A stretch of DNA of 28,521 nt from Ruminococcaceae bacterium UBA6855 (GTDB lineage: Bacteria; Bacillota; Clostridia; Oscillospirales; Acutalibacteraceae): contig DKDF01000004.1 in the NCBI GenBank assembly GCA_002451755.1, forward strand, positions 1-28,521, in the 5' to 3' direction. Position 1 is the stretch's first letter; each line of letters starts with the position of its first letter. The notes below the pieces were generated by a model, which was given only the letters and a program-made list of their open reading frames with translations, did not search any database and had not been told where the DNA came from. The translations under genes and the position numbers were made by a program. Positions 14,448 through 21,057 of the stretch are shown in pieces.

Positions 14448-15980
14448 TCAGTCCTCGTTCTCTTCCTTGATCTTTTCGACTATCTCGTCGGGGATCGCTT
14501 CGCCGTGGCGGACGACGAGGATGCAGAGGGTCGAGAGGATAAAGGCTATCGGGCAATAGTAGAACAGGGACATATATGTGCCGGTAAGCATACGGACGAT
14601 ACCGTAGATTATCGGAGTAGCTATCTGCGCGGAAAAGGTTGCGGTGTAGTAGTAGCCGGTGAATGTACCAACCTTGTCGATACCGCCTATTTCAAGCACG
14701 AGAGGCAGGGTGTTGACGGTGATGAACATGTTCGCGGCACCGCCGACAACGAGAGCTATCCAGATAAGAGCGCCGCTGAGGGCGTTGATGTGGAGAATCT
14801 CGGTCAGCAGATATGCGCCGAACGCAACGATGAATATGACAAGTCCGCTGAGGATTGTCTTTTTACGGCCGAACTTCTTGCCGAGCCAACCTGCCGGGAT
14901 GGCGGCGACTGCAGAAGCGGCGGCAAATGCGGTGGTCATTATAGTTGCCTGAGCTGCGGTCTTATGAAGAATCTCATCGGCGAACAGTGCAAAGAAGGTT
15001 GTAACGGCGTTTGTGCCGCAGAAGAGGAAGAACAGACCCATGAGCATAAAGACAAGGCTTCTTCTCTCGCCGGAGGTGAGCTTTTCTTTCTTTCTCTCTT
15101 CCTTTTCAGCCTTTGCAGCTTCTTTTTCAGCCTTGCGTCTTGCCTCTGCGTCGGCCGCCTGGTTCATCTCGCCCTGAACCTTAATGCGGCTGTCGGGCTC
15201 CTTGACGAAGAAGAGTATGACGAGCATACCGATTATCATGACGACTGCGCCGAGCAGGAAAACATAGGGGAAAGTATTGAGCTCGTTGAATTCATCGGAT
15301 TTCGAGGAAATTCCGGTAGATGCGCAATAGATAGCGGTGACGATAGTGCCGGCAAACAGACCGAGCGCGCTGCCGATACCGCCCATGAGGTTGATTATGG
15401 CGTTACCCTCGGAGCGGATGTTGTTAGGAGTCAAGTCGGGCATAAGCGCGACGACTGGAGCTCTCCAAAGCGACATAACGAAAACAAAGAGAATGATAAA
15501 GAGCATTGTCAGCGGAATCGAGCCGACTTTTATCGCGACTATCGGGATTATCGCAAAGAGGATAGCCGAGATAGGCGCGCCGAAGATAACATACGGGCGG
15601 CGCTTGCCGAAACGGGAATGGGTGTTGTCGGAAAGCTTGCCGAAGGTCGGCTGGAAGATGACGCCGAAAATGTTATCGAACGTCATGATAATACCGATGA
15701 ACAGCGGGACGAGCGTTATGCCGCCGGCGGCGGTCGTAACATCCTCGCCGTTCGCCGCGGCGAACTCGGCGAGAGCCGGGAACGCGGCGTTGAGCTTTGC
15801 CGACCACGAGGTTATCGTGGCGCTGTTATTGAGCAGGTGGTTGAGTATCTTTGTTATGTAGGGATCGTAGATTGCCCATGCGATAGACGACGCAAGGAAA
15901 CCGAATCCCGTGAGGATCGTGTGCGGATAGTGCAGCTTGCCGTTGGGCTTAGCACAGAAATACTGCTTCGCTTTTTCCAT
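14448..15980 (-). CDS. MFS sugar transporter, GPH/SLC45-like
   Basis: This 510-residue membrane protein has about twelve hydrophobic segments. The loop after the second or third helix reads DNTHSRFGKRRPYVIFG (RFGKRRP at 123-129), the signature of sugar:cation symporters of the GPH and SLC45 groups. A long, highly charged cytoplasmic loop at about 260-308, rich in Ala, Glu and Lys, separates the two halves. It likely imports a glycoside or disaccharide with H+ or Na+. The sugar cannot be named, since no hydrolase gene is adjacent. AAGGAGG precedes the ATG. The gene is monocistronic, with its own promoter and terminator. Confidence 0.9.
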   Translation of the reverse strand: MEKAKQYFCAKPNGKLHYPHTILTGFGFLASSIAWAIYDPYITKILNHLLNNSATITSWSAKLNAAFPALAEFAAANGEDVTTAAGGITLVPLFIGIIMTFDNIFGVIFQPTFGKLSDNTHSRFGKRRPYVIFGAPISAILFAIIPIVAIKVGSIPLTMLFIILFVFVMSLWRAPVVALMPDLTPNNIRSEGNAIINLMGGIGSALGLFAGTIVTAIYCASTGISSKSDEFNELNTFPYVFLLGAVVMIIGMLVILFFVKEPDSRIKVQGEMNQAADAEARRKAEKEAAKAEKEERKKEKLTSGERRSLVFMLMGLFFLFCGTNAVTTFFALFADEILHKTAAQATIMTTAFAAASAVAAIPAGWLGKKFGRKKTILSGLVIFIVAFGAYLLTEILHINALSGALIWIALVVGGAANMFITVNTLPLVLEIGGIDKVGTFTGYYYTATFSAQIATPIIYGIVRMLTGTYMSLFYYCPIAFILSTLCILVVRHGEAIPDEIVEKIKEENED

Positions 15981-16046
15981 GTTTGGTTATAACCTCCTTA
16001 AATGCCGCGCGGTCGATTCGTCATGTGCGCGGTCTTAAACAGTGTA

Positions 16047-16074
16047 ATTGTAACATATCTGTTCTGATTTGCAA
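16047..16074 (-). promoter_or_regulatory. Promoter of the GPH/SLC45-type transporter gene
   Basis: On the minus strand, TTGCAA (16069-16074), a 16-base spacer and TACAAT (16047-16052) preceded by TGT lie about 67 bases before the start. The leader contains the sequence GACCGCGC twice, about 20 bases apart, of unknown meaning. Confidence 0.6.
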
Positions 16075-16122
16075 ATAGTTTTTTAAACTTATTGCATAAA
16101 AATATATTTTTATCTGTTTATT

Positions 16123-17052
16123 TTATTTCAGGAAGCCGCTGACTATGACCTCTTCCGCTTCCTCTTCTGTAAGTCCGAAGGTCATGAGCTTCAAGAGCTG
16201 GTCGTTGTTTATGCGCCCGATAGCCGCCTCATGGACTATCTGCGCGTCGGCGTCGTTGGCGGTTATCTCCGGGATGGAGCGTATCTTCGCCTTGTCCATG
16301 ATTATCGAGTCGCACTGGACATGGGCGCGGCACTCCGTGTTGCCGACCGCTCTGGGATAGAACACCTGCTCGGAGTAATCCCTTGCGACGGAGCGGGAAA
16401 CTATCTGCGCGCTCGAATTTTTGCCGTTTAAGTTCACGGTCATGTTTGAACGGGCTTTCTGACTGCCGTGAGTAAGCAGGCGCTCGGTGATGACTATCTT
16501 GGCGTTCGCGTCAAGAGCCGCCTCAGTCTCGCGCAGAGTCGAGTCGACGCCCGCGAGCTGAATCATCTCCATCTCGCAGTAAGAGCCCTCTTCCATGGTG
16601 ACTTCAGTCACGGGGTTGAGTATTCTCTCGCCCGTGCCCTCGCCCTCGCCGTAGTGCTTCTCGACATATTTTACTTTTGCATTCTTGCCGATGAAGAAGC
16701 GGTGAATGCCGTCGTGCTCGGTCTTTTCGCCGCCGCAGTTGTGTATGCCGCAGCCCGCGACTATCAGCACATCCGCGCCCTCGCCGACATAAAAATCGTT
16801 ATACACCTTGTCGTTTATTCCGGTCTCGGTGATGATAACCGGGATATGCACCTCTTCGCCCTTTGTGAACGGCTTTATATATATGTCTATGCCCGGGTTG
16901 CCTTTTTTGGGCTCTATTGTTATATTCTCGCTCGACTGCCTCGCGATGCCCCGGCCGTTCTTTCTGATGTTGAACGCGCCCGTCGGCATTGAATCCATGT
17001 CCGCTATCGTGTGCAGCAGCGACATATCGACTTTTTTGAGCAGATCCGGCAT
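16123..17052 (-). CDS. smsB: SufB/SufD-type scaffold of a minimal Suf-like (SMS) Fe-S assembly system
   Basis: This is the scaffold on which Fe-S clusters are built, working with the ATPase SmsC encoded immediately upstream. The 309-residue protein is much shorter than SufB (about 495) but keeps the SufBD core: a beta-helix body with GxNSSAQIVSR, then ECRAHVQCDSIIMD (C241, C247), IPEITANDADAQIVHEA (H274, E275) and the terminal GLTEEEAEEVIVSGF. A cysteine/histidine-rich CGIHNCGGEKTEHDGIH at 101-117 stands out. The start is ATG at 17052, one base after the smsC stop. An in-frame GTG at 17061 is too close to the ribosome site. No sufS, sufU, sufD or larger sufB is adjacent, as expected for SMS. 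Confidence 0.88.
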   Translation of the reverse strand: MPDLLKKVDMSLLHTIADMDSMPTGAFNIRKNGRGIARQSSENITIEPKKGNPGIDIYIKPFTKGEEVHIPVIITETGINDKVYNDFYVGEGADVLIVAGCGIHNCGGEKTEHDGIHRFFIGKNAKVKYVEKHYGEGEGTGERILNPVTEVTMEEGSYCEMEMIQLAGVDSTLRETEAALDANAKIVITERLLTHGSQKARSNMTVNLNGKNSSAQIVSRSVARDYSEQVFYPRAVGNTECRAHVQCDSIIMDKAKIRSIPEITANDADAQIVHEAAIGRINNDQLLKLMTFGLTEEEAEEVIVSGFLK

Positions 17053-17053
17053 A

Positions 17054-17785
17054 TCATTCACCGTCCTTTCTGTTGAAGTCGCAGCTCTCGTCAAGCTCGC
17101 CGAGCAGCTGCGGGAGTATCTCTTCCTTTGTGCCGCGCGTGCGAATCTTGCCCTTTTCGACGACTATCATCTCGTCGGCGAGCTGCATTATGCGCTCCTG
17201 ATGCGAAATTACTATCACTGTTTCGTATCTGTTCTTGCACATCGAGCGGAAGCTCTCGACAAGCATTGCGAAGCTCCACAGGTCGATTCCCGCCTCCGGC
17301 TCGTCGAATATCGCAAGGTCAACATCTCTCGCCATGAGCGTGGCTATCTCAACGCGCTTGACCTCGCCGCCCGAGAGAGACGCGTCAACCTCGCGGTTGA
17401 GATATTCGCGCGAGCAGAGCCCGACGCTCGTCAGATATGCGCAGCAGGCGTCCTCGGGCAGCTCGCTGCCGTGGGCGAGGCTCAGGAGCCTGCGCACCGT
17501 GAGCCCTTTGAAGCGCGGCGGCTGCTGAAAAGCGTAGCCGATGCCGAGCTTCGCGCGCTCGGTGATGCTCATGTGAGTTATATCCGTTCCGTTATAGATT
17601 ATCTGTCCCGCTGTCGGCTGCTCGATGCCCATGATAAGCTTTGCGAGCGTGGATTTTCCGCCGCCGTTAGGTCCTGTTATGACAACGAATTTTCCGTCGT
17701 CGAATGTGAGGCTGATATCGTCGATTATCTCAAGCTCGTCGTCCGCACTGCCGACCGAGAAGGAGACATTTTTCAGTTCAAGCAT
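17054..17785 (-). CDS. smsC: SufC-type ATPase of the SMS Fe-S assembly system
   Basis: This ABC-family ATPase drives conformational change of the SmsB scaffold rather than transport. The 243-residue protein has Walker A GPNGGGKST (38-46), a Q-loop at about 87-88, signature LSGGE (137-141), and Walker B with the SufC-type DEPEAGID (161-168). It carries no membrane segment and no permease gene is near. AAAGGAAG precedes the ATG. A strong promoter lies upstream. The two-gene order smsC-smsB with a one-base gap matches the minimal system described in anaerobes and archaea. Confidence 0.92.
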   Translation of the reverse strand: MLELKNVSFSVGSADDELEIIDDISLTFDDGKFVVITGPNGGGKSTLAKLIMGIEQPTAGQIIYNGTDITHMSITERAKLGIGYAFQQPPRFKGLTVRRLLSLAHGSELPEDACCAYLTSVGLCSREYLNREVDASLSGGEVKRVEIATLMARDVDLAIFDEPEAGIDLWSFAMLVESFRSMCKNRYETVIVISHQERIMQLADEMIVVEKGKIRTRGTKEEILPQLLGELDESCDFNRKDGE

Positions 17786-17820
17786 ATCCTGCTTCCTTTC
17801 GCTTATTTATATGCAGGTTG

Positions 17821-17849
17821 ATTATACAGATTTTTTATTGATATGACAA
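17821..17849 (-). promoter_or_regulatory. Promoter of smsCB
   Basis: On the minus strand, TTGTCA (17844-17849), a 17-base spacer and TATAAT (17821-17826) form a near-consensus promoter about 35 bases before smsC. No IscR-type site was recognised. Confidence 0.8.
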
Positions 17850-17941
17850 GATATTTTGCGCCGATATTTGCATATGATGCGCCGGTAATTTAAGCTTTGG
17901 CGTTATTTTATGAGTTTTTTGTAAACAAAGTCTGATTTTAT

Positions 17942-17970
17942 TTGAATTTTTATAAGAAAGCTGATAGAAT
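17942..17970 (+). promoter_or_regulatory. Promoter of the zinc-ribbon/TPR operon
   Basis: TTGAAT (17942-17947), a 17-base spacer and TAGAAT (17965-17970) preceded by TGA lie about 35 bases before the TTG start. It diverges from the smsCB promoter within the 220-base interval 17786-18005. Confidence 0.65.
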
Positions 17971-18005
17971 GGAGAGGTAATGCTACCGGACAAGGAGGTA
18001 TCGGT

Positions 18006-19436
18006 TTGTCAGATAAAGAAAACCTGCAGCCGCTCGAAGAGAACGAGGCTGCCGAAAAGGAAGAAAAAAACTTTGAGTATGACAGAACGCTTTGCAGCCT
18101 TTGCCAGAAGAAGGCGCGCGAAGAGGGCAGCTATTACTGCGAGGACTGCCGTACAAAGATGATGAAAACGAAGATAAAGGGCGGTTCCGTGGTTGCCGCG
18201 GTGCTCTGCGTGATAGTTTCGCTGTTCGCGCTGATGCTCATGGGCGCAAACGCCACGCAGATGGTCGGTCTGCTTGAGGCAGACTCCCTCTTGAACCAGG
18301 GCTATGTCAACGCCGCGCTCAACAAGGTGTCCCAGGCGAGCGAGGCAAACGCCTCTCTCAACGACAGCGACTTTATCTCGGGTCTGTCGAAGGCCCTCGG
18401 CAATCAGACGATATTCACCCTCGGCTACGGCGAGACCGCGATGACCGCGAAGATCTATGCAAAAGGCTACACCGAGATAGACGCGGGCGGATATGTTGTG
18501 AACACTCTCGGCGAGGACGCAGTGAAATCCGACCTGAGGCTGCTCGGTATGCGCAAGTTCGTCAAGGCCTATAACGGCTACAACACCACGCAGGAGCAGG
18601 CATATTCGATTCTCCAGAACTATGTCAACGCCGAAGCGAAGGATATCCCTTACGACGATCTTATCAAGAAGCTTGACGCGCTCAAGGGTCAGGACGGAAT
18701 TGAGGATCAGTATATCGAATACTACAAGTGCTATATCGCGATGATGGCGGACAAGAGCATCGACACCCAGCTCGAGTTCCTGCTGAAGATGGAAAAGGAA
18801 TATCCCGCGGGTCTCATGATCTACGGTCCGACAATCGCGGATTACTACTATCGCTCGGGCGACTATGCGAAGTCCGTTGAATATGCCGACAAGATGATCG
18901 CGAAGAACCGCAACTATTCCTCCGCCTATGAGCAGAAGGTCATGGCTCTGCTCGCACAGGGCGACGCCGACGGCGCCGAGAAGGTCTGCGACCTGCTCGA
19001 CACTGCCGAAAACGCGGCGGGAGTTGCAAGCGGCGATTACACATCGTACAGCCTGCGCGCCAACCTCTATTGGTACACCGGCAAATACGACGCGGCGATA
19101 AAGATATGCGAAGAGGGCATCGAGGCATCCGGCGGCGATTCGGATATCTACCGCAACGAGGCTATCGCCTATATGCTCAAGGGCGACTATGCAAAGGCTA
19201 ACGAGTGCGGAAAGAACGCATATCAGTTCTCCATGAACTACGGCGACCTGACGCTCGATATAATCAACACCGCAGCTCTTGCAGCGGGACTTGCAAAGGA
19301 CGATGATACCTACAAGACGCTTCAGGATTATCTCAAGACCTACAACTACGAGATAAGCACGGTCGTCACGGACTGCCTTGCAGGCAAAAAGACCGTCGAG
19401 CAGGTCTTCATCACTGACGGAGGTGTCATCTCATGA
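18006..19436 (+). CDS. Zinc-ribbon, single-helix membrane protein with extracytoplasmic TPR-like region
   Basis: I do not recognise a named family. The 476-residue protein has an acidic N-terminus, a zinc-ribbon CSLC...CEDC (C30, C33, C45, C48), one membrane helix at about 60-82, and a long C-terminal region of paired helices with TPR-like spacing (for example DYAKSVEYADKMIAKN, KYDAAIKICEEGIEA, DYAKANECGKNAYQ). The ribbon should be cytoplasmic and the TPR-like part outside. The start is TTG at 18006, six bases after AAGGAGGT. It overlaps the next gene by four bases (ATGA). Its position before envelope-polymer glycosyltransferases suggests an envelope role (inference). Confidence 0.85.
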   Translation: MSDKENLQPLEENEAAEKEEKNFEYDRTLCSLCQKKAREEGSYYCEDCRTKMMKTKIKGGSVVAAVLCVIVSLFALMLMGANATQMVGLLEADSLLNQGYVNAALNKVSQASEANASLNDSDFISGLSKALGNQTIFTLGYGETAMTAKIYAKGYTEIDAGGYVVNTLGEDAVKSDLRLLGMRKFVKAYNGYNTTQEQAYSILQNYVNAEAKDIPYDDLIKKLDALKGQDGIEDQYIEYYKCYIAMMADKSIDTQLEFLLKMEKEYPAGLMIYGPTIADYYYRSGDYAKSVEYADKMIAKNRNYSSAYEQKVMALLAQGDADGAEKVCDLLDTAENAAGVASGDYTSYSLRANLYWYTGKYDAAIKICEEGIEASGGDSDIYRNEAIAYMLKGDYAKANECGKNAYQFSMNYGDLTLDIINTAALAAGLAKDDDTYKTLQDYLKTYNYEISTVVTDCLAGKKTVEQVFITDGGVIS

Positions 19437-19981
19437 TTTCAACTGTTATCTATTTCATCGGCAAGGTGCTCACCTTCCCCGGCGCTTATATAAAGGCTTT
19501 CTTTGAGCATCTTATCGCAAGAGCATTCAGTATCCCCGTTGAGGATACAAAGTATCTCAGATTCACCGACGGCTGCGGCCATGTCGAGCATGACGCGATC
19601 GGCAGCAAGGCGAAGATATTCTTCTATTGTCTCCTGCCCGGTCTGTTCACTGCGATAATCGGTACGCCCATGCTCTATATGGGCTTTGCGGGTCTGTTCT
19701 TCTTCAAAGTTCCCGCCGATTCGAGCACGATGCTCATGTTCATTGTCTACTGCATCCTGTTCTATCTCGGCTTCTCGCTGTGCGCGAATCAGTATCCGCT
19801 CATGGAGGATGCAATCGGTCTGTGGCACGCACTCTACGGCAAGGACGGAGCGAATCTGTTCGTGAAGATCGTTCTCTTTATTCCGACCGTTCTTATTATA
19901 GCGGGCGCGTTCCTTGAGAGATATGCACTGAATATTCTTATCATGGCGGGCACTGTTGCCTTCGCCGCACTGACAGCATAA
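19433..19981 (+). CDS. Small multi-pass membrane protein of unknown function
   Basis: This 182-residue protein has about four hydrophobic helices (near residues 64-92, 98-118 and two between 142 and 182) and an amphipathic N-terminal part that may lie on the membrane. A conserved-looking loop contains GCGHVEHDAIGSKAK and another reads NQYPLMEDAIGLWHALYG. No catalytic motif was recognised. GGAGGTG lies seven bases before the ATG, and the four-base overlap with the zinc-ribbon/TPR gene implies co-translation and probably a shared complex. Function is unknown. Confidence 0.85.
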   Translation: MISTVIYFIGKVLTFPGAYIKAFFEHLIARAFSIPVEDTKYLRFTDGCGHVEHDAIGSKAKIFFYCLLPGLFTAIIGTPMLYMGFAGLFFFKVPADSSTMLMFIVYCILFYLGFSLCANQYPLMEDAIGLWHALYGKDGANLFVKIVLFIPTVLIIAGAFLERYALNILIMAGTVAFAALTA

Positions 19982-19996
19982 CAAAATAAATAAGCT

Positions 19997-20026
19997 GCCT
20001 CCGCACAGGTCACTCTCTGCGGGGGC
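19997..20026 (+). terminator. Possible weak terminator or intercistronic hairpin
   Basis: GCCTCCGCA (19997-20005) can pair with TGCGGGGGC (20018-20026), nine pairs including one G-U. Only GCTTTGC follows, so partial read-through into the glycosyltransferase genes is expected. Confidence 0.35.
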
Positions 20027-20049
20027 GCTTTGCAATCGGAGAAACTTTT

Positions 20050-21057
20050 ATGGAATATAATTTCAAACTTTGCGTCATTTGCACGGGCGACTCGGGCGCG
20101 GCGGAAAATCTCGCCTATTCGCTCATAACCCGCGGCGGCGTGCGCCTTGTAATCTGCACAGAAAATGCAGATGTCAAAAAATTCCCGACAGCGGCGGAGA
20201 ACAGCAGGATAGATTTTGCACCCTGCTCCGTTGAGTCAATCAATTCCGTCCTCGCTTCGCCCGATGCCCCGCTCGTCATGTTCGCAGATGCCGGGACCAC
20301 TTTTGCGCCCGGATTTACCGAGCTGCTCGAAGATAAGGCGGTCGTTTTCAATGCGGCGACTGAAGAAAAGAATGCACCGCGCAAACTCTACCGCGACGGG
20401 TTCTCAGTCCACGAGGCATTCTCGCCCGCAGTCGGCGTGAATTTTGTCATGCGCTCGGAAGTTATAAGCGAGCACGGAATAAAGATTTTATCCGCAAGCC
20501 CGGCGGGCTTCGCCGCGTTTGCCGCGCAGTATGCCGCATATGAAAATTTTGAAACCATACACGAGGTGCTTCTCTACGGCGCGAAGCCGATAGAGTGGAA
20601 CGCAGAAAGCTTTGAAATCATTGCAAAAAGCGTTTCAACCAAAGGCGGGCTCTCCGCTCTGACTCTTCTGCTCTCGGCTTACTGCGGGCTTGACAAGACA
20701 GGAAAAGAAACCGAATTCGATGCGTTTTCCACGGCGGCAAAGCCGTTCTTTGAAAATGAGGCTTACAGTGCATATGCCCTCGCGGCTTTCGGTATAGATT
20801 CCGCTATGCTAAAAGAGGGCTGCCGCGCCGGAGAGTTCGTCTCAGCTGGCACGAACGCCATGTACAAAGAAGTGACTCTGCCTATCCTCGCCGACGATGT
20901 CGTGCGCGATTTTTACGGCGGCAAGCTCAGCTTTGGCACGCTGCGCCGCTGCATCGCCGCGTGGCTCTATTTCAAGCTCTACCGTATGGGCGGAGCGGCA
21001 AAGAAGCTCGGCTGCAAAGTCTGCTCAAAGCTCGCCGGGGGTGACCTGAATGTCTGA
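20050..21057 (+). CDS. Degenerate glycosyltransferase-like protein of a surface-polymer cluster
   Basis: The N-terminal 100 residues resemble a GT-A nucleotide-sugar fold: KLCVICTGDSGAAENLAYSL, then a strand LVMFADAGTTFAPGFTELLE where GT2 enzymes have FLDADD. The metal-binding DxD is not intact (D80-A-G), so activity is doubtful. It may be a very divergent transferase or a non-catalytic partner. The remaining 230 residues are mostly helical and not recognised. GGAGA lies about eight bases before the ATG. The gene overlaps the following bifunctional transferase gene by eight bases, whose ribosome site GGGGGTGA lies inside this gene, so the two are likely co-translated. Confidence 0.75.
   Translation: MEYNFKLCVICTGDSGAAENLAYSLITRGGVRLVICTENADVKKFPTAAENSRIDFAPCSVESINSVLASPDAPLVMFADAGTTFAPGFTELLEDKAVVFNAATEEKNAPRKLYRDGFSVHEAFSPAVGVNFVMRSEVISEHGIKILSASPAGFAAFAAQYAAYENFETIHEVLLYGAKPIEWNAESFEIIAKSVSTKGGLSALTLLLSAYCGLDKTGKETEFDAFSTAAKPFFENEAYSAYALAAFGIDSAMLKEGCRAGEFVSAGTNAMYKEVTLPILADDVVRDFYGGKLSFGTLRRCIAAWLYFKLYRMGGAAKKLGCKVCSKLAGGDLNV

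Noticed and set aside
14505..15992. Long open frame on the plus strand opposite the GPH/SLC45-type transporter gene
   Set aside because: Its translation is an unnatural run of charged residues and cysteines with no hydrophobic core. It is a shadow of the transporter gene.
16096..16113. AT-only palindrome downstream of smsB
   Set aside because: The arms are all A/T and lack a GC stem and T run. It is likely chance in an AT-rich gap rather than a terminator.
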